Source: JAJYIW01 sp036787065 (GTDB taxonomy: Bacteria; Chloroflexota; Anaerolineae; Anaerolineales; Anaerolineaceae). Taken from it: DNA of 9,788 nt. Where the stretch lies: NCBI GenBank assembly GCA_036787065.1, contig DAIQPZ010000098.1:1-9788 (forward strand), in the 5' to 3' direction. Shown here piece by piece: positions 1 through 6,196 of this stretch (positions are counted from its first letter, which is position 1; every line of letters starts with the position of its first letter). The position numbers and the translations under genes were made by a program. The notes beneath the pieces were generated by a model. It saw only the letters and a program-made list of their open reading frames with translations. It did not search any database and was not told where the DNA came from.

Positions 1-96
1 AAGATGTCCAACCGCCATATCATACTTGGCTTCCTTGATGTAATTCTCAGCGTTGGGGTGAAAGTTGCCGAATTTGAGGTGTTTTGCGCTTACCAA
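1..96 (-). CDS. Partial unknown protein, N-terminal 32 residues (runs off left edge)
   Basis: This is an open reading frame on the minus strand that is still open at the left edge. The only possible start after the upstream in-frame TGA, apart from a late ATG at codon 27, is the TTG at 96-94. It is preceded by GGAGG at 108-104 with a 7-base spacer. The visible residues (ending KEAKYDMAVGHL) have good amino-acid composition and look helical. They loosely recall the first helix of HEPN or TPR-type helical proteins, but 32 residues are too few to assign a family. The start codon sits in the loop of a perfect inverted repeat (86-104). The gene is divergent from the exported-protein gene that starts at 168. 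Coding status is fairly likely; function is unknown. Confidence 0.5.
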   Translation of the reverse strand, partial: MVSAKHLKFGNFHPNAENYIKEAKYDMAVGHL

Positions 97-104
97 GTAA
101 GCGC
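86..104. promoter_or_regulatory. Perfect 8-bp inverted repeat around a start codon
   Basis: GCGCTTAC (86-93) and GTAAGCGC (97-104) are perfect complements separated by three bases. On the minus strand those three bases are the TTG start of the left-edge gene. As RNA this would be a hairpin directly after the GGAGG Shine-Dalgarno site. As DNA it could be a repressor operator between two divergent genes. The symmetry is seen directly; the role is inferred. Confidence 0.45.
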
Positions 105-167
105 CTCCACCTCACATTGGGGACTCTCATCTCATGGCAGAGCAGTTACAAGATTCAGGAGGCCAAA

Positions 168-848
168 TTGGTAAAAGTAATTCGTTTTCTCGGTGCGGTG
201 ACCCTGCTGATCAGCTCACTTTTTCTGGTTCCCGTCGCTTCTGCTCACCGCCAAAACTGGGATGACGCCGGAAACCAGATCATGATTGACAACCTGCAAA
301 CTTCATTTGCATTTTACCGGGGACTGAACAGTCCCAGGCAGGTGGATATTTACACGATTAACGCCCAGGGAGGTGAGCATTTACACGCAGGGATCAATAT
401 CCCGGCGATTACTGGGCTCGATCATTATGCCGTCACAGTGGCTTTGACCGGGCCCGGGCTGCCGCCAGCCAACCGCGATGACCTGCCTGCCGGTTACACC
501 GACATAACAAGCGCTTTGATCTTCCACTCCAAAGTTGGCCAGGACTTTTTTGAACCTTTTACCCAGACCCACTATTGGGGCCGCCAGCGCATCGAATTCA
601 ATTTGCCCCGGACGGGTGTCTACCATCTCTTAATCTGGAGCCCAGACGGACAGCCCGGGAAATACGTCCTGGATACGGGTGAGGCCGAGGTTTATGGCCC
701 GGCGGACCTGCTGCGCTTTCCAGTCTGGTGGCTACAGGTGCACATTTATTTTGGGCAGGCCCCTGGATTAATCGGGGCAGCCTTGATCGTCAGCCTGGCC
801 ATCGCTGCCCTGGTGAAGGCGCTATCAATGCAGAACTATAAAAAATAA
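168..848 (+). CDS. Exported beta-rich protein with C-terminal membrane anchor
   Basis: The family is not recognised. TTG at 168 is chosen as the start because AGGAGG (157-162) lies five bases upstream and because translation from there begins directly with a classic signal peptide. An in-frame TTG at 84 would add 28 residues in front of the signal peptide and is less likely. The 226-residue product has a basic N-terminus, a hydrophobic stretch (about residues 7-24) and a likely signal peptidase site after VASA (residue 26). The extracellular part is rich in beta-strand-like segments and aromatic residues. A stretch at about residues 164-196 (GKYVLDTGE, ADLLRFPVWW, VHIYFG) looks like a conserved core. 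One membrane helix follows at about 200-218 and then a short basic tail. Probable location: outer face of the cytoplasmic membrane. It is convergent with the ABC operon, 13 bases away, so the two are not co-transcribed. Confidence 0.75.
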   Translation: MVKVIRFLGAVTLLISSLFLVPVASAHRQNWDDAGNQIMIDNLQTSFAFYRGLNSPRQVDIYTINAQGGEHLHAGINIPAITGLDHYAVTVALTGPGLPPANRDDLPAGYTDITSALIFHSKVGQDFFEPFTQTHYWGRQRIEFNLPRTGVYHLLIWSPDGQPGKYVLDTGEAEVYGPADLLRFPVWWLQVHIYFGQAPGLIGAALIVSLAIAALVKALSMQNYKK

Positions 849-859
849 TTTTACTTTTT
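840..859. terminator. Weak A/T-rich hairpin between convergent genes
   Basis: Bases 840-848 and 851-859 can pair across the short gap between the exported-protein gene and the end of the ABC operon. Read on the minus strand, all nine positions pair if one G-U is allowed. Read on the plus strand there is one A-C mismatch. Almost all pairs are A-T, the loop is very short and overlaps the plus-strand stop codon, so this is at best a weak two-way terminator. Confidence 0.25.
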
Positions 860-861
860 GG

Positions 862-2757
862 TCACTCAATCTCGCCGTGCCATAAACGGCGCATCTCTTC
901 CGACGTCTCAAGCAAATCGTCCAACCGGCCCTCAGCCTCTACCCGCCCATTCTTCAACACCAAAATCCAGTCGGCACAGCGCAGGGCAGCCTTGCGATGC
1001 GACACTACCAGGCAGGTGGCCGCGGGCTGCCCATCCGGACCGCTACGCATCTCGTTGATGCGCTCCCAAAAAATTCGCTCGGTTTCGACATCCAGGGCAC
1101 TGGAGAGGTCGTCAAATACCATCAATTCTGATTGGCTCACCGCCATGCGCGCAGCTGCAGCACGTTGGACCTGGCCCCCTGAGAGTCGAATACCGCGCGG
1201 CCCGACCAGTGTATCCAGGCCTTTTTCCAGGCTGGCGACGTCTGGCTCAAGCACTGCCAGTCGCAGTGCGCCTGGTAGATCGACCCGCTCTTCGGGCAGA
1301 CCCATCAAGATATTGGCGCGCAGCGTGTCGCTGAATAAACGCGGCACCTGGGGGGTGTAAGCGCAGCGCGGCGGTTTGAAAAAGTCCGCCGGTTGCGCCA
1401 CTTCCTCGCCATTCCAGCGGATCTCACCGGACTCAAGCCCCAGCCTGCCTAACAGCACGCGCACCAATGTGGATTTTCCCGACCCTACCCGGCCGGTGAT
1501 CACCACAAATTCGCCTCGCCGGATGGTTAAGGAGATATCCTGTATGCCGTGGCCTGCGGCTTGCTGGACATCCTGAGTTAAATCCGTTTCCATCGAATTG
1601 TTATTCCCATTACCCGCGTGTTGGTAGGACAGGCGGCGCAGTTCCAGGGTGTCCAGCCGGTCACGCGGTGTTTTCTCAGGGAAAGGAACTTCGGGCAGCG
1701 CGCCCCGCTCGTAGATGGGATGGAATTCCACCAGTGCCCGCGAAGGGTCGGGCTGGATCAGTTCGAGCATACGCTCAATGGACACGCCCTGGATCTTGAA
1801 GTCGCCATAAAACGTGCCAATTTCTGATGGGATCTGCGTGGTAAACCACAGGTAGCTGATAAACAATCCAAAATCACCCACCGTAAAAGTTCCAGCGGAT
1901 ATGGCTGCGCCGGCCATCAAGAGCATGACCCCAACCCCAAATGTAACCGCACTGGAATTGAGAAAAGTCAGCAGTCCCCGGTAAAGCTCGTACACGATCA
2001 CTTGATGCGCTCTGTTTTCGCTCAATTCATTGAAATGGGCTGCCATGCTTTCTTCGGCATTGGCCACTTTAATTGCCTGGACCGAGCGCATGATCTCCGC
2101 AAGGAATCCCGTCACAGCGTCGGTTGCCCTGGCATTGGCCCGGTCATAAGCGATGATTCGGCCCCATGCCAGGCGTGTCAGTCCAACCGTTCCAATTAAG
2201 GGGAGAAAAATGATCAGGGTGATTGGCAGGTTGATGGAAGCCATGATGCCGATAGCGATTATGGCCGCGATCCATTTACCTACCTGGTCGGGCAGCCAGG
2301 TTGGAAAATCCGACACCTCACCCACATCTTCGCGAAAACGGTTGATCGCCTCACCCGACGAAACCGGCATGGCTTTATCTGCGGTGTGACGTAAAATGCT
2401 GGACAGTATATTGCTTCGCAGTAAGGCGCAAACTACCAGGCGGAAAGTCCAACCATACCACTCTGTGCCAATCGAAATGAACAGCCGGGTGAGTTCAAGC
2501 AAGAAATACAGGCCAATGAACCACCATAAGGCTTCGACCCCCAGAAAGGCGCCGGTAAGCCCGTTTGAGGCGCCGCTGATGGCGTCAAATACTGCCTTCA
2601 CCACCAGACCGGGTACGATCGTCAGGCTAAAATTGAGTACGGCAAAAACCGAATGGATGATAAATACGCCTGGCTGGTAACGGATGATGGCCCAGTTGAA
2701 CGCCACGGTAGACAAGCCGGGCCGGGAGGTTTTTTGCGAGGGTGAAAGCGTACTCAT
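862..2757 (-). CDS. ABC exporter half-transporter, subunit 2 (degenerate Walker B)
   Basis: This 631-residue protein has the usual type IV ABC exporter layout: six membrane helices (about 30-55, 67-95, 160-178, 180-196, 263-283, 288-306) followed by an ATPase domain (about 370-625). Visible motifs are Walker A GRVGSGKST (422-430, Lys428), Q-loop Gln470, a canonical signature LSGGQ (525-529), Walker B LMVFDD (545-550) and H-loop His587. Position 550, normally the catalytic Glu, is Asp, as in the degenerate site of heterodimeric exporters such as TM287/288 and BmrCD. A polar insertion of roughly 24 residues (about 381-404, Asn- and Gln-rich) interrupts the first beta-strands of the ATPase domain. 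The ATG overlaps the stop of subunit 1 as ATGA (2754-2757), indicating translational coupling. Substrate unknown: drug, lipid or peptide. There is no C39 peptidase domain. Confidence 0.93.
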   Translation of the reverse strand: MSTLSPSQKTSRPGLSTVAFNWAIIRYQPGVFIIHSVFAVLNFSLTIVPGLVVKAVFDAISGASNGLTGAFLGVEALWWFIGLYFLLELTRLFISIGTEWYGWTFRLVVCALLRSNILSSILRHTADKAMPVSSGEAINRFREDVGEVSDFPTWLPDQVGKWIAAIIAIGIMASINLPITLIIFLPLIGTVGLTRLAWGRIIAYDRANARATDAVTGFLAEIMRSVQAIKVANAEESMAAHFNELSENRAHQVIVYELYRGLLTFLNSSAVTFGVGVMLLMAGAAISAGTFTVGDFGLFISYLWFTTQIPSEIGTFYGDFKIQGVSIERMLELIQPDPSRALVEFHPIYERGALPEVPFPEKTPRDRLDTLELRRLSYQHAGNGNNNSMETDLTQDVQQAAGHGIQDISLTIRRGEFVVITGRVGSGKSTLVRVLLGRLGLESGEIRWNGEEVAQPADFFKPPRCAYTPQVPRLFSDTLRANILMGLPEERVDLPGALRLAVLEPDVASLEKGLDTLVGPRGIRLSGGQVQRAAAARMAVSQSELMVFDDLSSALDVETERIFWERINEMRSGPDGQPAATCLVVSHRKAALRCADWILVLKNGRVEAEGRLDDLLETSEEMRRLWHGEIE

Positions 2758-4589
2758 CGCAGCACCTCTTCCAGCCCGGTCTGGATCAGGTGGGCGTAAT
2801 GCGAATGTGCATCGTTTACCAGAAGCTGGCGGCGGCCGTATTCAATCGTGCACCCATCTTCCAGGATGAGGATATCATCCGCTCGGGTCAAGGTGTTCAG
2901 GCGATGCGCGATGATCACGCCCGTGCGCCCGGTAAACAAGCGGTCGACGGCGCGTTCCATCAAGGTTTCGGTCGCTGGATCGAGACGGGAAGACGCTTCG
3001 TCCAGGATGACCAGGTCGGGGTTTTTTAAGAACACGCGCGCAAATGCCAGAAGCTGGGCTTCGCCGGCGGAAAGGCCTTCGTTGCCTGCCGCCAGGAGCG
3101 TGTCAAGGCCCTGCGGCAGGGATTCGACCCAGGCCCACAAATGCAGGTCCGTGAGCACCCGTTCCAGGTCGGCATTTGCAATGCTCCGGTTGAAAAAAGT
3201 CAGGTTATCGCGTACGGAAGCCTGGAACAGTTGCACATCCTGGGTCACTATGCCCACGCGCTGGCGTAAAATTGTTAGCGGCAGGTCGCGGATATCCGCT
3301 CCGCCCAATTCAATAGCGCCATCAGCTGGGTCATACAACCGGAAAAGCAGGCGGCTGAGGGTCGATTTACCACTGCCGGTGCGGCCCAAAATGCCAAGGA
3401 TTTTTCCCGGAGGGAGTGTAAAAGATACCTGGCTGAGGACGTTTTCATTATCTTCATAATGAAACGATACATTTTTGAATGACACCGCCAGCGCTCCAGC
3501 CGGCAATGACGATGCGGCATTGGACGATGAGACATCAGGCGATGAAACCACGCGCGATGTTGGATGGGCTTTGTAGGGCCGTGTCTCGTCCTGAACCTGG
3601 GGTTGGAGGGTGCGCAGTTCCTGGATGCGCTGGATGCTGGCGGTCGATTGTTGCAAATCTTGCGCCTGCTCGCGAATGGTCTGCAAGGGGGTGGAGAGCA
3701 TCCCGACATAATAGACAATCAGGTAAGCCGTGCCAAGACTGGCCTGGTGACGGGTATACAGGTAAACACCCAATCCAAGGCCAACTGTATAACCGATGAT
3801 GTAAACCAGGTTGGTGAGGTTGTACGCCAGGCTGCTCATCACAAACGCTGCCCGGTTCTTTTCCAGGAAAGACCGCGCCAACCGGTAAAAATCTCTCATC
3901 ACGTACGGCTCCGCGCCGACTGAGCGAATATCCTCCACGCCCGAGATGCGCTCTTCGATAAAGCCGTACTGCTCGGCACTCGCCTGGCGTTCAGCCAACC
4001 AGCGCGGCGCCGCCAATTTCTGGATGAAATTCAACCCAATTAAGGTCACTGCCGTATAGACCGTCAATCCCAACCCGACCAGGTAATTTTCTCGGTACAG
4101 CAGGACCAAAATTCCGATCAACAATAAGGCATTCCCAAAAACCCGGATGACAAATTGAGAAAAGAAATTGGCCAGCTGGGTCACATCTCCGTCGATCCGC
4201 TCAATTAATTCACCTGGCGTATGCATTTTGTGGAAAGGCATGTCCAGCTTCAGGCAGTGGAGGGCCAGATCGGTGCGCAAGCGGTTGGTCGCCGTCCAAC
4301 TGACCCGGTAGCTGGTGTAATTCGCCAGTAAGGTCATCCCCTGTTGGAGCAGGGCAAAGCCAATGAACAAACATCCTGCCAGCAATAGCGCCTGGCGCGA
4401 ACCCTTGGATTGGGCCGTGTCCAGGAAATAACGGATCACCTGGGGATTGGCCAGTTGTAAGGTAATGGCTGTCAGGAGGATGACAGCGGTGATTAGCACC
4501 CGGCGCCATTGTGGCACGAGGTAATGGGACAGCATTTCTACCAATGAATGGTTAATCGGTGTGATTGTTTTTTGACTGAGCTCACTCAT
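2754..4589 (-). CDS. ABC exporter half-transporter, subunit 1 (catalytic Glu present)
   Basis: This 611-residue protein is a membrane domain of six helices (first at about 31-49, last at about 286-303) plus an ATPase domain (about 367-605). Motifs are Walker A GRTGSGKST (402-410, Lys408), Q-loop Gln450, signature LSAGE (506-510, divergent from LSGGQ), Walker B LVILDE with catalytic Glu531, and H-loop His562. The start is the ATG at 4589 with GGAAA just upstream. An in-frame TTG at 4667 is rejected because it would translate through the terminator hairpin. A Ser/Pro/Ala-rich linker (about 335-364) joins the two domains. There is no N-terminal peptidase domain, only about 30 residues before the first helix. 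It is first in the two-gene exporter operon, downstream of a 29-codon ORF and an attenuator-like hairpin, and pairs with subunit 2 by complementary motif defects. Confidence 0.93.
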   Translation of the reverse strand: MSELSQKTITPINHSLVEMLSHYLVPQWRRVLITAVILLTAITLQLANPQVIRYFLDTAQSKGSRQALLLAGCLFIGFALLQQGMTLLANYTSYRVSWTATNRLRTDLALHCLKLDMPFHKMHTPGELIERIDGDVTQLANFFSQFVIRVFGNALLLIGILVLLYRENYLVGLGLTVYTAVTLIGLNFIQKLAAPRWLAERQASAEQYGFIEERISGVEDIRSVGAEPYVMRDFYRLARSFLEKNRAAFVMSSLAYNLTNLVYIIGYTVGLGLGVYLYTRHQASLGTAYLIVYYVGMLSTPLQTIREQAQDLQQSTASIQRIQELRTLQPQVQDETRPYKAHPTSRVVSSPDVSSSNAASSLPAGALAVSFKNVSFHYEDNENVLSQVSFTLPPGKILGILGRTGSGKSTLSRLLFRLYDPADGAIELGGADIRDLPLTILRQRVGIVTQDVQLFQASVRDNLTFFNRSIANADLERVLTDLHLWAWVESLPQGLDTLLAAGNEGLSAGEAQLLAFARVFLKNPDLVILDEASSRLDPATETLMERAVDRLFTGRTGVIIAHRLNTLTRADDILILEDGCTIEYGRRQLLVNDAHSHYAHLIQTGLEEVLR

Positions 4590-4620
4590 ATTATTTCCAG
4601 ATTGATACACAAAACAAATT

Positions 4621-4657
4621 AATAAAAAAAGCCGCGGATGGTGAGCACACCCGCGAC
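4621..4657 (-). terminator. Intrinsic terminator or attenuator between small ORF and ABC operon
   Basis: On the minus strand GTCGCGG (4657-4651) pairs with CCGCGGC (4637-4631), seven pairs with one G-U. A further short helix GTG/CAC (4650-4648 with 4643-4641) lies above a three-base bulge, closed by a four-base loop. Seven Ts follow immediately (4630-4624), then ATT. The hairpin begins six bases after the stop codon of the 29-codon ORF, so a ribosome at that stop would cover its 5' arm. Because the exporter genes have no evident promoter of their own downstream, this is more likely a conditional terminator (attenuator) than a complete stop. Confidence 0.8.
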
Positions 4658-4768
4658 CAGACATCAAAAGGTCAGATTAAACGAATCAATAACCTCAACC
4701 TCGAAGGTGCACCCATTGGGCTCTAATAACCAATTTAAATTTAAGCTTGACATGTTAAGTGCACCTCC
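4642..4768 (-). promoter_or_regulatory. Candidate ribosome-mediated attenuator with three competing segments
   Basis: Segment 1 (GGAGGTGCAC, 4768-4759) contains the Shine-Dalgarno core of the small ORF. Segment 2 (TGGGTGCACC, 4715-4706) lies in its codons 13-16. Segment 3 (GGTGTGCTCA, 4651-4642) is the upper part of the terminator hairpin. Segment 1 pairs with GTGCACCTTC (4712-4703) over ten base pairs with one G-U, extendable inward by about three. Segment 2 pairs with segment 3 over ten base pairs with three wobbles. The two pairings exclude each other. Pairing 1:2 hides the ribosome site and leaves the terminator free. Pairing 2:3 would hinder the terminator. The pairings were worked out by hand; the regulatory role is inferred. 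Confidence 0.55.
4664..4753 (-). CDS. 29-residue leader peptide or exported peptide precursor upstream of ABC exporter
   Basis: A 29-codon ORF starts at ATG (4753-4751) behind AAAGGAGGTG (4771-4762), eight bases away. This is the strongest Shine-Dalgarno site in the window. It ends with TGA at 4666-4664, six bases before the terminator-like hairpin. The peptide starts MSSLNLNWLL, has a single cysteine at residue 15 in a PNGCTF context, an acidic stretch with four acidic residues (Glu18, Glu20, Asp23 and nearby Glu11) and a hydrophobic aromatic end (NLTF). There is no signal peptide and no double-glycine cleavage motif. Four of its first ten codons are TTA, whereas neighbouring genes mostly use CTG. 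Two readings compete: a regulatory leader peptide whose translation controls the exporter operon, as for bmrB-bmrCD, or the precursor of a peptide exported by the transporter. No maturation enzyme is encoded nearby, which favours the leader. No family is recognised. Confidence 0.7.
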   Translation of the reverse strand: MSSLNLNWLLEPNGCTFEVEVIDSFNLTF

Positions 4769-4771
4769 TTT
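4762..4771 (-). promoter_or_regulatory. Near-perfect Shine-Dalgarno site of the 29-codon ORF
   Basis: AAAGGAGGTG read on the minus strand matches the anti-Shine-Dalgarno consensus almost fully, with an eight-base spacer to ATG at 4753. This decides that the small ORF is translated. Its GGAGGTG part can be masked by pairing with codons 14-17 of the same ORF. Confidence 0.8.
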
Positions 4772-4798
4772 CATCCGATTTTAATCTCAAACAAAAGT

Positions 4799-4827
4799 AG
4801 TTTAATCGAATTATCTCAGAATGGCAA
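4799..4827 (-). promoter_or_regulatory. Probable sigma-70-type promoter of leader ORF and ABC operon
   Basis: On the minus strand TTGCCA (4827-4822) is separated by 17 bases from TAAACT (4804-4799), matching five and four of six consensus positions. This places the transcript start near 4792 and gives an untranslated leader of about 39 bases before the ATG at 4753. The match is moderate and the surrounding DNA is AT-rich, so other -10 choices are possible. Confidence 0.4.
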
Positions 4828-4902
4828 GGACAGCTTGCTGTTCGTATAAACTATCTCTCCAGATTGTGCCATAATGATTGAGAAGTTACAAAAGGAAGCC
4901 AT

Positions 4903-5229
4903 ATGAAAACTAACCAGATCCATATCGGCGCAATTCAAATTGGGATTGTCCTGCAGGCTTTAGCCACTGCCATTATCCACCTTACCCTATCTTTTCCTGA
5001 TCCGGTTTTTATATTAAATGGATTGGGATATCTGGGGCTGACGGCAGCCCTGTTCCTGCCTCTGCCTTTCCTCGAAAACCGGCGGCGTCTGGTGCGTTAC
5101 GCTTTAATGGGGTTTACCCTGGTAACCATCATCGCCTGGATCGCGATTGGAATGCGCGTCCCCCTGGGATATATCGCCAAGGTGATCGAGATCGCCTTAC
5201 TCGTTTTGTTGTGGATCGACAGGAAATAA
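4903..5229 (+). CDS. Small four-helix integral membrane protein
   Basis: The ATG at 4903 follows AAAGGAAG (4891-4898) four bases upstream. The 108-residue product is almost wholly hydrophobic, with four predicted membrane helices (about 9-30, 34-56, 63-83 and 88-105). A basic loop (ENRRRLVR, 58-65) lies between helices 2 and 3, which by the positive-inside rule should be cytoplasmic. No catalytic motif is seen and the family is not recognised. The gene is divergent from the leader-ABC operon, sharing the 149-base gap at 4754-4902, and converges on the acyltransferase gene. The Shine-Dalgarno site and clean topology make it a credible gene. Confidence 0.8.
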   Translation: MKTNQIHIGAIQIGIVLQALATAIIHLTLSFPDPVFILNGLGYLGLTAALFLPLPFLENRRRLVRYALMGFTLVTIIAWIAIGMRVPLGYIAKVIEIALLVLLWIDRK

Positions 5230-5231
5230 AC

Positions 5232-5250
5232 CGGCTGAAACCTCCAGCCG
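5232..5250 (-). terminator. Hairpin after the acyltransferase gene
   Basis: CGGCTG (5232-5237) and CAGCCG (5245-5250) form a six-pair stem with a seven-base loop in the gap between convergent genes. On the minus strand it begins one base after the acyltransferase stop and is followed by a T-rich run (GGTTTATTT). On the plus strand there is no T-run, so it suits the minus-strand transcript better. The U-tract is imperfect. Confidence 0.5.
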
Positions 5251-5251
5251 A

Positions 5252-6133
5252 TCAGACGTGCTTTGCGCCTTCGATAAAGGGCCGCATATACTCTTTGACC
5301 GCATACGTGATCGCGCGCGGGTCGTGCAATCCGGCCAGGCTGGCGGCTGACAGTGGAGGTGTATAGGTGATCTCCGGAACGACTGGCCATATCCATGGGA
5401 AGAGCGTATTGGCGATCAGTTGGAGCGTCGCACCCAGGCTTTCGCGGTCTTTCTTCTGGCGGCGCAGGCGCGTCAGGGGATGATAGGTTGCTTTCGGCGC
5501 AAGCACGTGGCTGACCACCGCGCCCACGATGGATAGATTTGGCGCCGCGCGCACAAAGATCCCGATCGAATCCGACCAATCGCTGAGGGCTTCGACGGCC
5601 CCTGGCAGGACCGCCGGGTCTGGTTCGATGTGTCCGGCGGGAAAGGTCAGGACCGATTCGCCTGCCCGCAGCGCCCTGGCCACCTGGCGGATGACTGCCA
5701 GCCGGTTTTCGGTGGCTTCAGGCACGTAAATCATCAAACGGGAAATGGCTGGCAAGGCGGTCAGAAAAGGGCGTTCGCTGCCCATCACCCGCAGGTCAGT
5801 CCTGGGCAGGGAGGCAAACAGTGCGAGCGTGTCTACCATGCCGGGATGGTTAGAAAGTACCAGCAGGCCTCCAGAGGTCGGGAGGGTTGCCAGCCTATAG
5901 ACTTTGAGCCCGCGAACAAACCGGGGCAGGATCTGGCGCGCGCCCTCCTGCAAGCCGGACTGGCGGACACCTTCATCTAAAGCAATCACCTGGCGGGCAA
6001 ATTTACGCGCCGGTCGGGTGAACAGGGCGCTGCCCAGCCAGCGTCCGGCTTTCCAATGCTGCCAGCCGAATGATACGAGCATATCTTCCAGGTTAATCCG
6101 GGTGAGAACCTCTATCTGGTTGGCTGATCGCAT
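5252..6133 (-). CDS. PlsC-like glycerolipid acyltransferase
   Basis: The 293-residue protein carries the hallmark of the PlsC/LPLAT superfamily, which transfers acyl groups from acyl-CoA or acyl-ACP to glycerophospholipid precursors or other hydroxyl acceptors. The catalytic H-x4-D motif is SNHPGMVD (His96, Asp101). A second block is FPAGHIEP (164-171), matching the substrate-binding FPEG motif but with Ala for Glu166 and an acidic residue four positions later (Glu170). The N-terminal region (about 1-80) is amphipathic and basic, fitting peripheral membrane attachment. No clear transmembrane helix is needed. ATG at 6133 has AGGG about nine bases upstream, a modest site. The gene lies 63 bases downstream of the glycosidase-like gene on the same strand and may be co-transcribed with it. 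The acceptor cannot be told from sequence. Confidence 0.85.
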   Translation of the reverse strand: MRSANQIEVLTRINLEDMLVSFGWQHWKAGRWLGSALFTRPARKFARQVIALDEGVRQSGLQEGARQILPRFVRGLKVYRLATLPTSGGLLVLSNHPGMVDTLALFASLPRTDLRVMGSERPFLTALPAISRLMIYVPEATENRLAVIRQVARALRAGESVLTFPAGHIEPDPAVLPGAVEALSDWSDSIGIFVRAAPNLSIVGAVVSHVLAPKATYHPLTRLRRQKKDRESLGATLQLIANTLFPWIWPVVPEITYTPPLSAASLAGLHDPRAITYAVKEYMRPFIEGAKHV

Positions 6134-6196
6134 CTCGACTACCCTTTAGCCCCTGGGGTCACTGGTTTATTTCGGCTGTTTTGGGGACTCGTCGTC

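Noticed and set aside
2848..3459. 203-residue plus-strand ORF opposite ABC subunit 1
   Set aside because: Arg/Ser-rich shadow of the conserved ATPase domain; no domain, no ribosome site.
2754..4589. Peptidase-containing (C39) bacteriocin exporter
   Set aside because: Only about 30 residues precede the first membrane helix in either subunit, so no peptidase domain is present.
2754..4667. Extended start of ABC subunit 1 at TTG 4667, adding 26 residues
   Set aside because: It would translate through the terminator hairpin and U-tract, has no ribosome site of its own, and the added residues are unlike an exporter N-terminus. ATG at 4589 has a ribosome site.
4706..4766. Two GTGCACC palindromic sites as a protein-binding operator pair
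   Set aside because: They are explained equally well by RNA pairing that includes the ribosome site, and the second site lies inside the coding region. Kept only as an alternative.
4828..4890. Plus-strand promoter for the small membrane protein gene
   Set aside because: TATAAA (4845-4850) and CATAAT (4870-4875) look like -10 boxes, but neither has a fair -35 at the right spacing.
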